Below, piece by piece: positions 9,268-18,135 of a stretch of 64,000 bases of DNA. The position numbers and the translations under genes were made by a program. The notes under the pieces were generated by a model. The model saw nothing but the letters and a program-made list of their open reading frames with translations. It ran no database searches and was not told the DNA's origin. The stretch is taken from positions 7,374-71,373 of the forward strand of contig JAZNNR010000012.1 of NCBI GenBank assembly GCA_045580325.1, read 5' to 3'. Numbering within the stretch: the first letter of the stretch is position 1; the number at the start of each line of letters is the position of its first letter. The stretch is from SIG672 sp045580325 (lineage in GTDB: Bacteria; Bacillota; Clostridia; Oscillospirales; CAG-272).

Positions 9268-9298
9268 GAAAAAACGCACGTATAAACGTGCGTTTTCA
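9268..9298 (-). terminator. Intrinsic terminator after the 293-aa membrane protein gene
   Basis: Perfect 10-bp stem AAAACGCACG/CGTGCGTTTT with a 6-nt loop. On the minus strand it is followed by a T run, 18 bp after the stop at 9316. It isolates the spoIVA promoter from upstream transcription. Confidence 0.8.
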
Positions 9299-9315
9299 AA
9301 TTATTCAGTTAAAAC

Positions 9316-10197
9316 TCAGAGCATAGGCTGAACGGTATTCTGCGAAGCCTCCTTATCCTTTAATGCTTCAGCAATAGCAAAGCAAGCCACCGCAGAGGCT
9401 CCTTCACTTGCCAAAAGAAGAGGATCAAAGCTTGTAAGTACCGATAATGCCGAGATTGCCGCAAAGACGCCGATCGTAATAAACCAGCCTCTTATGCCTC
9501 CAAGGCGAAGCTCTGCATCAGTGCCCGAAGCAAGTGCATCTATCGCTTTTTTCATCTGCTTTCTGAGCTTGTTAATGAAGAACTCGTTTATAATTATCAT
9601 AACAACTGCCGAGATTATAAAAATTACGCCAAAAATTACCATAAACATTCCAATGAAGGTTGCAACATTCATTTCAAGCGTTGTCGAGATATAGTTCGCC
9701 GCGTCTGCAAACGAGGAGAAAGTAGCTTCTCCATCGATAGCAAAAGAACTCCAATTAACCACGACGTTCTGATCTAACGTTTGAATTATATTTTGGATCT
9801 CGCTTTCGGCTTTCATTATCGATGGTCCCATAACAATAAGTATTATTCCCGAAACGATAAGACAGACTATACCGATAATCGCAACTATATAATAAGCCTT
9901 AAGCACGCCCGAAAGGAATTTCATATCCTTAAGCGGAAAGTTCGATTTAGACGCTGATGTGTAAGCGAGCCACATTCCTATTGTAAAAAGAACTGCAAAA
10001 ACGTCAATAGAACCCCATATAAGTGATGCTCCCGCCATAACCGTATAAGCGATAGTAGCTGTCAGAAATGCCTTTGATGCAAACATTGCTCTTATCTTTT
10101 CTGCAAATATCGCGCCCTTGCTCGGAGCGATTTCTTCATAAGATTCGCTTGTCTGCTCACTGTAAAATTCATTGTTGTTAAATTCATTTGAATCCAT
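9316..10197 (-). CDS. Multi-pass membrane protein of unknown function
   Basis: A 293-aa protein I do not recognise. It has an acidic, Asn/Glu-rich N-terminus of about 30 residues without a signal peptide, then about five hydrophobic segments at roughly residues 43-62, 66-83, 100-125, 180-205 and 238-260. Residues 126-175 between the third and fourth segments contain QNIIQTLDQNVVVNW and are probably external. A basic, helical stretch (FFINKLRKQMKKAIDAL) follows the fourth segment. The start has GAAAGGGG 9 nt upstream. It lies 70 bp after the EF-G-like gene on the same strand and is followed by a terminator, so it may be the last gene of that transcript. No function is inferred. Confidence 0.75.
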   Translation of the reverse strand: MDSNEFNNNEFYSEQTSESYEEIAPSKGAIFAEKIRAMFASKAFLTATIAYTVMAGASLIWGSIDVFAVLFTIGMWLAYTSASKSNFPLKDMKFLSGVLKAYYIVAIIGIVCLIVSGIILIVMGPSIMKAESEIQNIIQTLDQNVVVNWSSFAIDGEATFSSFADAANYISTTLEMNVATFIGMFMVIFGVIFIISAVVMIIINEFFINKLRKQMKKAIDALASGTDAELRLGGIRGWFITIGVFAAISALSVLTSFDPLLLASEGASAVACFAIAEALKDKEASQNTVQPML

Positions 10198-10266
10198 AAT
10201 TAGTTTCCCCTTTCAATAAATATCATTTAACAAGCGAAGCGGCAAAAACCGCTTCGCTTTGTGTTT

Positions 10267-12327
10267 TTACTTATCTTCCGCAGCCTTAGCCTCTGCGATT
10301 ACCTTCTGTGCTATATTGGACGGAACCTCATCGTAACGTGTTACGTTGTAAACGAAGCTTCCTCTACCCTGTGTAATTGCGAGAAGTGCGATAGCGTAGT
10401 CTGTCATTTCAGACTTCGGAACCTCTGCCTCGATAGTTGTATATCCCGGTCTTGCCTGTGAGGGATTCATACCGAGAACCGCGCCGCGACGCTTACCGTT
10501 GATGTCGCCCATAACGTCGCCAACCATTGCCTCGGGAATTGTTACGTTAAGCTCACCGATAGGCTCGAGAAGTACGGGCTTTGCAAGAGGAAGTCCTGTC
10601 TTATATGCGATAGAAGCCGCCATCTTGAAGGAAAGCTCGTTAGAGTCAACGTCGTGGTAAGAGCCGTCATAGAGGTCTGCCGCAAGGTTTACTACGGGAT
10701 AGCCTGCGAGAACACCCTTCTGCATTGCTTCCTGAAGTCCCTTTTCGATTGCGGGGAAGAAGTTCTTCGGAACAGATCCGCCTACAACGCTTGTTGTGAA
10801 GGTAAGTCCTTCTGCCTCGCCCTGCGAGAATCTGATCTTTACGTCGCCGTACTGACCGTGTCCGCCCGACTGCTTCTTGTGCTTACCCTGAACGTCTGCT
10901 CTGCCCTTGATCGTTTCTCTGTATGCGATCTTGGGAACGCTGAGCTCTGCTGCGGGGCCGCCGCGGGATTTAACCTTGGAAAGTACAACGTCTATCTGCA
11001 TATCACCCATCGCGCTGAGAAGGAGCTGACGTGTTTCGGGATCACTTTCGAAACGAACGGTCTTATCCTCGTCCATTATCTTCTGAATACCCTGAACGAT
11101 CTTATCTTCATCGCCCTTTGCCTTAGGAGATACCGCAACCGTATAAACGGGTACGGGATATACGGTAGGAGCGTATGCTACGTCTGCCGAAACTGCGAGC
11201 GTATCGCAGGTGTTGGTATTTGAAAGCTTTGTAATAGAGCCTATATCTCCGCACGCGAGAGAATCAACCTCTGTCTGCTTCTTACCGTTAACCGTATAGA
11301 AGTGGAGGAATTTTTCGTCTGCGTCGGTGATAAGATTGTGAAGTGTATCTCCGCTGCGGAGCTCGCCGTTCATAACCTTGAAGTATGTTGTTCTTCCGAA
11401 CTGGTCAACTGCGGTCTTGAATACGTAAATAGAAGCTGCGCCCTCTGCGTTTATCTCTATCTTTTCGCCGTCTGCAAGCTTTTCGGTTTTCTTTGCGGTA
11501 TGTCTGGGGAAGGACTCTGCGATAATGTCCATAACGAGATCGATACCCCAAAGCTTAATAGCACTTCCGCTGAATACGGGAACTATTTCACCTGTGATAA
11601 TACCTTCGTGAAGGGCAACTGCTGCCTCTTCCTTGGTGATCTCTTCACCCTCGAGGTATTTCATCATAAGATCCTCGTCGGTTACCGAAACGGCTTCCAT
11701 AAGCTTATCGCGGTAAGTATCAACTCTCTTCTTGTATTCGGGGTTGATCTCGCCTTCGATACGCTTACCTGTTGCGCCGTCATATACGTACTTCTTAAGG
11801 TCAAGAAGGTTGATGAACGAGCCCTTTTCGTAAGCAGGGATAAGAACGGGGCATATCGCCTTACCGAACGTATCTGCAAGTGAATCGAAAACGTTATGGA
11901 AGTGAGCGTCGGGATCGTCGTACTTATTTACGAAGAAAGCTACGGGAAGCTTTGCAGCCTTTGCTCTTTCCCAAGCAAGCTCTGTACCGACTTCTATACC
12001 TGCTTTTGCGTCAACTGCGATAATTGCCGCGTCAGCAACGCGAAGTGCGCTGTGAACTTCACCTTCGAAGTTAAGGAAGCCGGGTGTATCAAGAATATTT
12101 ATCTTTGTATTTTTCCATATTACGTTTTCAATAGATGTATAAATCGAAAAGCCGCGCTTGATCTCTTCTGCATCAAAGTCAGATACTGTATTTCCGTCGG
12201 GAACCTTGCCAAGACGATCGGTTGTTCCTGTAAAATAAAGCATTGCCTCAGCGATAGAGGTCTTACCGCTTCCTCCGTGTCCCATAAAACATACGTTTCT
12301 GATTTGTTTTGTTGTAAATTGTGCCAT
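10267..12327 (-). CDS. Elongation factor G-like GTPase (EF-G paralogue)
   Basis: Translational GTPase of the EF-G fold, 686 aa, with G domain, domain II, domain III and the IV-V module. Its P-loop is GHGGSGKTS instead of the GHVDAGKT of classical EF-G. G3 is DTPGF and G4 is NKYD instead of NKMD. The switch I region is short (RGFSIYTSIENVIW). Domain IV has KNFFPAIEKGLQEAM and the C-terminus has GRGSFVYNVTRYDEVPSN. These differences are typical of the EF-G-like paralogue present beside the genuine fusA in many Clostridia; its role (translocation accessory, recycling or ribosome protection) is unsettled. The ATG has AAAGGAG 10 nt upstream. It has its own promoter and is not in a ribosomal-protein operon, which argues against the main EF-G. 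Confidence 0.88.
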   Translation of the reverse strand: MAQFTTKQIRNVCFMGHGGSGKTSIAEAMLYFTGTTDRLGKVPDGNTVSDFDAEEIKRGFSIYTSIENVIWKNTKINILDTPGFLNFEGEVHSALRVADAAIIAVDAKAGIEVGTELAWERAKAAKLPVAFFVNKYDDPDAHFHNVFDSLADTFGKAICPVLIPAYEKGSFINLLDLKKYVYDGATGKRIEGEINPEYKKRVDTYRDKLMEAVSVTDEDLMMKYLEGEEITKEEAAVALHEGIITGEIVPVFSGSAIKLWGIDLVMDIIAESFPRHTAKKTEKLADGEKIEINAEGAASIYVFKTAVDQFGRTTYFKVMNGELRSGDTLHNLITDADEKFLHFYTVNGKKQTEVDSLACGDIGSITKLSNTNTCDTLAVSADVAYAPTVYPVPVYTVAVSPKAKGDEDKIVQGIQKIMDEDKTVRFESDPETRQLLLSAMGDMQIDVVLSKVKSRGGPAAELSVPKIAYRETIKGRADVQGKHKKQSGGHGQYGDVKIRFSQGEAEGLTFTTSVVGGSVPKNFFPAIEKGLQEAMQKGVLAGYPVVNLAADLYDGSYHDVDSNELSFKMAASIAYKTGLPLAKPVLLEPIGELNVTIPEAMVGDVMGDINGKRRGAVLGMNPSQARPGYTTIEAEVPKSEMTDYAIALLAITQGRGSFVYNVTRYDEVPSNIAQKVIAEAKAAEDK

Positions 12328-12389
12328 CTGTGAAGTTCTCCTTTACTGTGTACTAAGTATATATAAGCTGAAAGTAACAGCATAATGTA

Positions 12390-12418
12390 ATTATATACTA
12401 TTTTTTTCCGCGTTGCAA
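12390..12418 (-). promoter_or_regulatory. Sigma-A-type promoter of the EF-G-like gene
   Basis: On the minus strand TTGCAA (12418-12413), 17 nt, TATAAT (12395-12390). This gives a leader of about 55 nt before the ATG at 12327. Confidence 0.75.
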
Positions 12419-12479
12419 TAGTTTTTGAGATATTTTTAACAAAAAAATTATATTTTTTCTAATTATTTTTCGCACAAAG

Positions 12480-13421
12480 TCAATTTTTCAGGAAAAATTT
12501 GGCTCCTTGCATACTGTTTCGCCGTGCAAGCTCCTTATCTATCTCATTCATAACAACGAATTTTTTTCTGCTCCACAGGGGTGCGACGAGTGTATCGGGT
12601 GCTCCATCGCCCGTAACTCTTGCTATAACCGTATCCTCGGGCAGTATTTCAAGCTGGTCGCAGACTGTCTGAACATACTCTTCAAGCGTGGGAAGTTCAA
12701 ACTCGTGAGCTCTGTACTGCTGCGCCATTTTCGTTCCTTCAATAATATGCAAAAGATGTATTTTCACCATAAAGGGTCTTATGCGCGCAAGCTCTCTTGC
12801 CGTTTCGAGCATCATTTCGTGCGTTTCATTTGGCAGTCCGTTTATTATATGAATACACACGTTAAGCCCACTTAGCTTTTCATATCCGCGCAGAAATTCC
12901 TCGTAGGTATGGCATCTATTTATTTTCTCTGCCGTAATATCGTGAACAGTCTGAAGCCCGAGCTCAACTGTCAAAAACGTTCTCTCGTGAAGCTCGCGGA
13001 GATATTCAACCGTTTCATCTGAAAGACAGTCTGCGCGGGTTGCTATATCGAGTCCGACCGCATCGGGAAGCCTGAGTGCCTCCTCGAACTTTTCTTTCAG
13101 AACACAAAGAGGCGCATACGTATTCGTATGTGCCTGAAAATATGGTATGCACAGACCGCCTTCCCACTTTTTATCCATCATCGCTCTGACGATATTATAC
13201 TGCTCTTCTATACCGAGCGATGCCGATGCTGCAAAATCTCCGCTGCCGCGCGAAGAACAGTAGCTACAGCCGCCGACACCCTTACTGCCGTCGATATTCG
13301 GACAGGTAAAGCCTGCGTCGAGCGTTACCTTGAACACCTTTTTGCCAAATTTCTTTCTCAAAAAATAATCGTATGTATAATATCTCTTATTCGAATCGGA
13401 ATAAGGAAAGGGACTTTTCAT
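12480..13421 (-). CDS. TIGR01212-type radical SAM protein (YtqA/YhcC family)
   Basis: Radical SAM enzyme of the TIGR01212 family (B. subtilis YtqA, E. coli YhcC), 313 aa, close to family length. The N-terminal YYTYDYFLRKKFG and KVTLDAGFTCPN are characteristic. The cluster-binding cysteines are in GFTCPNIDG and GGCSYCSSRG, a widely spaced CxnCxxC arrangement typical of this family. Further family motifs are YFQAHTNTYAP, IATRADCLSD, VELGLQTVHD and HIINGLPNET. The substrate of the family is not firmly known; a role in RNA modification or anaerobic metabolism has been suggested. It is the last gene of a minus-strand run after rnfC-rnfD, 21 bp downstream of rnfD, so it is probably co-transcribed with them. 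Confidence 0.93.
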   Translation of the reverse strand: MKSPFPYSDSNKRYYTYDYFLRKKFGKKVFKVTLDAGFTCPNIDGSKGVGGCSYCSSRGSGDFAASASLGIEEQYNIVRAMMDKKWEGGLCIPYFQAHTNTYAPLCVLKEKFEEALRLPDAVGLDIATRADCLSDETVEYLRELHERTFLTVELGLQTVHDITAEKINRCHTYEEFLRGYEKLSGLNVCIHIINGLPNETHEMMLETARELARIRPFMVKIHLLHIIEGTKMAQQYRAHEFELPTLEEYVQTVCDQLEILPEDTVIARVTGDGAPDTLVAPLWSRKKFVVMNEIDKELARRNSMQGAKFFLKN

Positions 13422-13442
13422 AAAGCCTTACACCTTTCTGAT

Positions 13443-14366
13443 TTATTTATCTGTTTTGTTGACCTTTCGCACGCCTCCGCCGAACGGTGTCTGTCTTGTA
13501 AAAGCGTCTATGATCGGTGTAAAAATATTCATTATTACGGCACTAAGTGCCTCGCAGGCAGGCAGACTTGTATACATTCGCAGCACGAAGACAAGCGCGG
13601 CAAAGAGCGCACCGTGTATCAGTTTCCCTGTTTCTGTAAGAGGAGAAGCTATACGGTCGCACGCCACAAATACAAGATAGAACAAAAATCCTCCGCCTAT
13701 GACCTGATATATAATGTTTTCCGAAAAGGTAGTCCACTGCGGAACAAGTAATGCAGAAAGTGTTACCATAACAAAGACCGATAATGTAAAGGTCTTAATT
13801 GAGAGTACCTTTTTGCATATGAGATACACTGCTGCTACGGTAACAAGCATTGCGGAAACAGTTCCGAGCGCACCTCTGGTATTTCCGAGAAAAAGATTTA
13901 GCATTCCCTCTTCGGGATAGAAAGTATCGCGTACTGCGTCAAGAAACGCATTTTTGTTTTCGGGATATACCGCGCAGACAAGTATTCCGAGCGCGACGGG
14001 AGAAAAGAAGCTTCCGTACTCGGCAAAAACGAAAAACTGATATTTTGCCGCAAATATTCCGACAGCACTTCCGAGCACAGGAAGCCACAGCGGTGCTTCG
14101 GGCGAAACGGAAAGCGATATAAGAAGTCCGATGAGCACTGCGTTTGCGAGGTCTTTTCCGATAGTTTTATACAGGCAGAACTCGGCTATAAGCTCAAAAA
14201 CGACGCTTGACAGCACACCCAAGGTAATAAAAAGAAGTGAATTTACGCCAAATATAATGAGCGACCATATAACGATCGGTATAAGGGCAACAAGAACGTC
14301 AAGATCACGCATATCCTCTCTATATGACGCAAAGAGCGGATAGTTTTTACGTTTTTTCTCTGCCAT
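13443..14366 (-). CDS. rnfD: RnfD-like integral membrane subunit (diverged)
   Basis: Membrane protein of the NqrB/RnfD/RnfE family, 307 aa with about nine hydrophobic segments. In a normal Rnf complex RnfD carries a covalently bound FMN and helps couple electron flow to ion pumping. Family features seen are LLISLSVSPEAPLWLPVLGS and GNTRGALGTVSAML, the counterpart of GN-GGSIGE-S. The usual flavinylation motif (S/T)GAT after DAV is not visible; the sequence reads DAVRDTFYP. The ATG at 14366 overlaps the rnfC stop as TGATG, with GGAGGTGAT 6 nt upstream, so the genes are translationally coupled; a GTG one codon earlier is less likely. No rnfG, E, A or B follows. Family assignment is solid; activity as a standard Rnf subunit is doubtful. 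Confidence 0.85.
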   Translation of the reverse strand: MAEKKRKNYPLFASYREDMRDLDVLVALIPIVIWSLIIFGVNSLLFITLGVLSSVVFELIAEFCLYKTIGKDLANAVLIGLLISLSVSPEAPLWLPVLGSAVGIFAAKYQFFVFAEYGSFFSPVALGILVCAVYPENKNAFLDAVRDTFYPEEGMLNLFLGNTRGALGTVSAMLVTVAAVYLICKKVLSIKTFTLSVFVMVTLSALLVPQWTTFSENIIYQVIGGGFLFYLVFVACDRIASPLTETGKLIHGALFAALVFVLRMYTSLPACEALSAVIMNIFTPIIDAFTRQTPFGGGVRKVNKTDK

Positions 14367-15676
14367 CACTTATCACCTCCACCACTTACTGCGTTTTCAC
14401 AAATATCTTTCATTTTACGAATATTTTCAAGAATGGGTATTCCCGACGGACATACGTACTGACACATACCGCACTCGGTGCAGGAGTTTACGTCAAAGTG
14501 CTTTCCGATTTTTTTATTACCCGTTTTACCCGCAAAGCTTATATACATAGGCATAAGGAGCATCGGGCAGGCACGCATACACTCACCGCACCGCGTGCAT
14601 CTTGTTCCCTCAAATTTCGGGAGATCTTTAGCCCTCAAAGCTACAATCGGCGACATACCGCTTTCGAATACGTCCTCAAGCGTAACCTCCCTGCCGCGAA
14701 GAACTCCGCCTGCAATTATTTTTACCCTTTCGTCCTTGTTCATATCAGCATAACCAGCTATTTCTGATATTTTTGTTCCGTAAGGCAGATACACGTTCTT
14801 CGGGTTCTTAAATCCTTCACCCGAAAGGGTTACGACCTCACCTGTTTCGCGGTTACCGTACACAAAAGCTCTTGCAAGTGAAATCACCTCACGTATATCG
14901 AAAACTACGTATTTCGCTCTTTGCGCGTTTCTTGCGCGCGAAAGCTCTACACGAGTAAGGGTATATACGGCGCTATGCTCATTATCAGCAGGATAAGAGG
15001 GCTCGGAAAGAACGATGTTTATATTATCGTCCTCATACAGCATTTCCGAAATAATACCTGCAGCCTCAATATTTTCCGAGTCGAGAAGTATCGATCCCTC
15101 GCCTATCTTCATAGCTGCCATAACTATTTTCATTCCGTTTAAAAGGTCCTTGCCATTTTCGGCAAGAAGACGCGCGACAGAGCTGTCATAAGGTTCGCCG
15201 CCGACACAGTTTAAAATTATTCGGTTTGCTTTTCCAAAAGAGTCCTTTATACGTTGAGAAATATTTCTGTCGGTAAGTGAGATCTGTCTCCCTCTTGTCT
15301 TTACAGAATTTTTTTCGATAACATCGATGAGTATTTCTGGGGTAAGGTCGGTAACCTTGATATTATTCTCTTTTCCGAAAGGCACTACGCTGTCGCTGAC
15401 CTTGTTTTCAAAATCGTTTTCTATTTTTACCTTGTACTCATTATCGGAAATCTTTTTTATCTCGGACACCTTGCCCGAAATTCCCGAATATATCGGCATT
15501 TTGTCAGATCCGCAGCCGACCTTTTCTCCTACCTTTACAGCACTGCCCACTGAAAGCGTAGCCTCGCTAAGAGTAAGATATATCTCCTTTGGAGCAAAAT
15601 TATAGTCTATGGGTGCGTTTAACGTCTTTTTTTCCGCATCGAGAAATGCCTTGTTTTTTCTGAAAAGCTTTAACAT
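14366..15676 (-). CDS. rnfC: RnfC-like iron-sulfur protein (diverged)
   Basis: RnfC-type peripheral electron-transfer protein, 436 aa from the chosen start. An N-terminal barrel-sandwich (VGSAVKVGEKVG to SGISGKVSEI), a central SLBB-like part (YLPYGTKISEIAGYA) and two ferredoxin-like 4Fe-4S motifs, CTRCGECMRACP and CTECGMCQYVCP, are seen. In normal RnfC a glycine-rich loop (about GxGGAxFPTHVK) and AECEPY form the FMN/NADH site; here the loop is replaced by NSVKTRGRQISL and the second motif is NCVGGEPY. I prefer the ATG at 15676 because MLKLFRKNK aligns with the usual MLKTFKGG start; the ATG at 15712 adds 12 residues and both have weak ribosome sites. It is translationally coupled to rnfD. The molecule probably carries [4Fe-4S] clusters but may not oxidise NADH. 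Confidence 0.85.
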   Translation of the reverse strand: MLKLFRKNKAFLDAEKKTLNAPIDYNFAPKEIYLTLSEATLSVGSAVKVGEKVGCGSDKMPIYSGISGKVSEIKKISDNEYKVKIENDFENKVSDSVVPFGKENNIKVTDLTPEILIDVIEKNSVKTRGRQISLTDRNISQRIKDSFGKANRIILNCVGGEPYDSSVARLLAENGKDLLNGMKIVMAAMKIGEGSILLDSENIEAAGIISEMLYEDDNINIVLSEPSYPADNEHSAVYTLTRVELSRARNAQRAKYVVFDIREVISLARAFVYGNRETGEVVTLSGEGFKNPKNVYLPYGTKISEIAGYADMNKDERVKIIAGGVLRGREVTLEDVFESGMSPIVALRAKDLPKFEGTRCTRCGECMRACPMLLMPMYISFAGKTGNKKIGKHFDVNSCTECGMCQYVCPSGIPILENIRKMKDICENAVSGGGDK

Positions 15677-15824
15677 TTTAGTAGTTTCTCTTTCAAAATA
15701 ATTTTCTGCCATACAGGCAACAATATCCCTATATAATAAAATATAACCTATATTTATAAAGAAATCAAGTCGATTTTATTAAGATTACAGCGCAGTAGCA
15801 AAATATTGAGCATTTTATCCATAT

Positions 15825-15861
15825 AAAATACCGCCGCATCTCTCTGACGCGGCGGTATTTT
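15825..15861 (-). terminator. Terminator after the 62-aa membrane protein gene
   Basis: A 13-bp stem AAAATACCGCCGC/GCGGCGGTATTTT with an 11-nt loop. It lies 3 bp after the stop at 15865 on the minus strand, and its A/T flanks make it usable in both directions. Confidence 0.8.
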
Positions 15862-15864
15862 ACC

Positions 15865-16053
15865 TCAGTACTGCTCACACATTTCTCCAAGTGCAGCATT
15901 TTTACGCTTTTTCTTTCGGCAGACAAGCTTTATGGCAGATATCATCACGCACAAAGCAACCACACCGAGAAGCACCATAAGAACAAGCTTCATTTCATCC
16001 TTTGACATTACCTTTTTGATCTTTTCCATTTTCATCACTTTTTCCATAGCCAT
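15865..16053 (-). CDS. Small single-pass membrane protein, unknown
   Basis: A 62-aa product with a charged, Lys/Met-rich N-terminus (MAMEKVMKMEKIKKVMSKDE), one hydrophobic helix at about residues 23-44 and a strongly basic stop-transfer segment (CRKKKRKN). I chose the ATG at 16053 because GAAAGGTG lies 3-10 nt upstream; the frame stays open to 16188, but those extra 45 codons have no ribosome site. No family is recognised. It is divergent from the Na/Pi cotransporter gene and ends at a strong terminator, so it is a single-gene unit. Confidence 0.6.
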   Translation of the reverse strand: MAMEKVMKMEKIKKVMSKDEMKLVLMVLLGVVALCVMISAIKLVCRKKKRKNAALGEMCEQY

Positions 16054-16224
16054 ACACCTTTCATATAGGCGGGAACACCGCAAAATATTCTTATATTTAA
16101 AATAGCCACTTAACAGACTTTTTATACGCGCAAATATATATTTTGAAAAAGCAACCGACAAAACCGCTTTTTCGACGAGCTTTAACATTATATTCTATTT
16201 TCGTTCATCTTTCGGCAATAAACA

Positions 16225-16277
16225 TTTAACGTAGATTTAACTGCAATTTATGCACACGTTCACATTTTTTTTATAAA
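16225..16277 (+). promoter_or_regulatory. Pho box and -10 element of the Na/Pi cotransporter gene
   Basis: Four hexamers start exactly 11 bp apart: TTTAAC at 16225, TTTAAC at 16236, TTTATG at 16247 and GTTCAC at 16258. They are followed by TATAAA at 16272. Tandem TTWACA-type repeats at 11-bp spacing overlapping the -35 region are the PhoP-binding arrangement known from Firmicutes. The target gene is a phosphate transporter next to a PhoP/PhoR-type pair. Confidence 0.75.
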
Positions 16278-16333
16278 ATTGTAAAGGATTATTTTAATTT
16301 GAAAATTTATAAAAATTACAGGTAGGAAAAATT

Positions 16334-18094
16334 ATGGAAACTGTTATTTTTGCTATAATAGGTCTTCTCGGCGGCGTTGCATTCTTCCTTTACGGAATGA
16401 ACATAATGTCCTCAGGACTCGAAAAAATGACGGGCGGCGGTCTTGAACGCGCTCTCGGTAAAATGACTTCAAATATTTTCAAGGGACTTGCTCTCGGTGC
16501 GGGTATAACCGTAGCTATACAGTCGTCATCCGCTCTGACTGTTATGCTCGTAGGTCTTGTAAACTCGGGCGTTATGCAGTTCCAGCAGACTGTAAGCGTT
16601 ATTATGGGTTCAAACATCGGTACGACACTTACCGCTTGGCTTCTCTCACTTGTCGGTCTTGAAGGTGGAAATTTCTTTACTAATCTCTTAAAGCCTTCTA
16701 CGTTTGCTCCTATTGCCGCATTTATCGGTATTATTATGATAATGGCATCAAAGAAGCAGAAAACCAAGGATATCGGTATGATACTCATTGGTTTCTCGGT
16801 GCTTATGACAGGTATGTCCCTTATGAGCGATGCGATGAAGCCTCTTACCGAGCTCGACAACTTCGATCAGTTCCTCTCTGTTTTCAAAAACCCCATAATC
16901 GCAGTCCTTATCAGTACAGCGTTCACGGGTATCATTCAGAGCTCTGCCGCTTCTGTCGGTATTCTCCAGACCCTTGCACTTTCGGGCGGTGTTACCTACG
17001 GAATGGCTATTCCGATCATTCTCGGACAGAATATCGGTACCTGCGTAACCTCTCTTATTTCGAGTATCGGCGTAAACAAGAACGCAAAGAGGGTTGCAGC
17101 TCTTCATATTTCCTTTAACGTAATCGGTACCATTATTTATCTTATTGCTTACTATATTATTGACCTTATATTCAAAGCGTCCTTCCTCGACGCACCCATC
17201 AACGCACTGGGAATTGCGATAGTTCACAGCGTATTCAACGTATCTGTTACTCTTATTCTCCTTCCCTTCTGCAAGCTTCTTATCAAGATCGCAGAAAAGG
17301 TCGTTCGCGGCGAAGAAGAAAAGGAAGAGGTCCTCATCGACGAAAGACTTCTTGCAACTCCTTCCTTTGCACTTTCCGAGTGTCAGAATGCAACAAGCAA
17401 AATGGCTGAAATATCCTTTGACACTCTTATTTCTGCAATAAAGCTGACAGACAAATATTCCGATGAGGCTGCAATCGACGTTCTTATAAAAGAAGACGTC
17501 CTCGACAAATACGAGGACAAGCTCGGCTCCTACATCGTCAAGCTCTCGGGTAAGAGCATTTCGGACACGGACAGCCGCCGTGCCGCACAGCTTCTCCACT
17601 GTATAGGCGACTTTGAGCGTATCGGCGACCACGCGGTAAATCTTGCCGACGTTGCGAAGGAAATTCACGAAAAGAAGATAGACTTCTCGCCCACAGCAAA
17701 GCACGAGGTTGCTGTACTTAAAGAAGCTATTTTGGAAATACTTTCACTCACCCTCAAGGCGTTCACCGAGGACAGCGTAGAGTACGCTACTCAGATAGAG
17801 CCTCTTGAAGAGGTTATCGACGATATTATCGCAGAGGTACGCGCAAACCATATTATGCGTCTGCAGAAGGGTCAGTGCACGATAGAGTACGGCTTCGTTC
17901 TTGCCGACTTCCTTAACAATATCGAGCGTGTATCCGACCACTGCTCAAATATCGCGGTTTCTATAATCGACGTTGCTTCTATGAACTTCGACTCTCACGA
18001 GTATCTCCAGACCGTAAAATCGGGCGACAACAATTTCTTCAGAATCAAGTACACCGAATACAGAAACAAGTATTCGCTCAAGGAACAGGCTTAA
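16334..18094 (+). CDS. Na+/phosphate cotransporter with C-terminal PhoU-like domain
   Basis: Sodium-dependent phosphate transporter of the NptA/SLC34-like family, 586 aa. Two inverted membrane repeats each carry the hallmark: AIQSSSALTVMLVG and IIQSSAASVGIL, with GSNIGTTLTAWL and GQNIGTCVTSLI following. About eight membrane helices end near residue 320. Residues 345-580 form a PhoU-like helical domain (LLHCIGDFERIGDHAVNLAD and FLNNIERVSDHCSNIA, both with the metal-binding E-R-x-x-D-H pattern). The start ATG has AGGTAGGA 6 nt upstream. A four-repeat Pho box lies just upstream and a PhoP-type regulator is encoded 41 bp downstream, so expression under phosphate limitation is likely. Confidence 0.93.
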   Translation: METVIFAIIGLLGGVAFFLYGMNIMSSGLEKMTGGGLERALGKMTSNIFKGLALGAGITVAIQSSSALTVMLVGLVNSGVMQFQQTVSVIMGSNIGTTLTAWLLSLVGLEGGNFFTNLLKPSTFAPIAAFIGIIMIMASKKQKTKDIGMILIGFSVLMTGMSLMSDAMKPLTELDNFDQFLSVFKNPIIAVLISTAFTGIIQSSAASVGILQTLALSGGVTYGMAIPIILGQNIGTCVTSLISSIGVNKNAKRVAALHISFNVIGTIIYLIAYYIIDLIFKASFLDAPINALGIAIVHSVFNVSVTLILLPFCKLLIKIAEKVVRGEEEKEEVLIDERLLATPSFALSECQNATSKMAEISFDTLISAIKLTDKYSDEAAIDVLIKEDVLDKYEDKLGSYIVKLSGKSISDTDSRRAAQLLHCIGDFERIGDHAVNLADVAKEIHEKKIDFSPTAKHEVAVLKEAILEILSLTLKAFTEDSVEYATQIEPLEEVIDDIIAEVRANHIMRLQKGQCTIEYGFVLADFLNNIERVSDHCSNIAVSIIDVASMNFDSHEYLQTVKSGDNNFFRIKYTEYRNKYSLKEQA

Positions 18095-18135
18095 GCTAAG
18101 GTTTCTTAAGGAAATTCTTACAGAAAGGGACAGCT

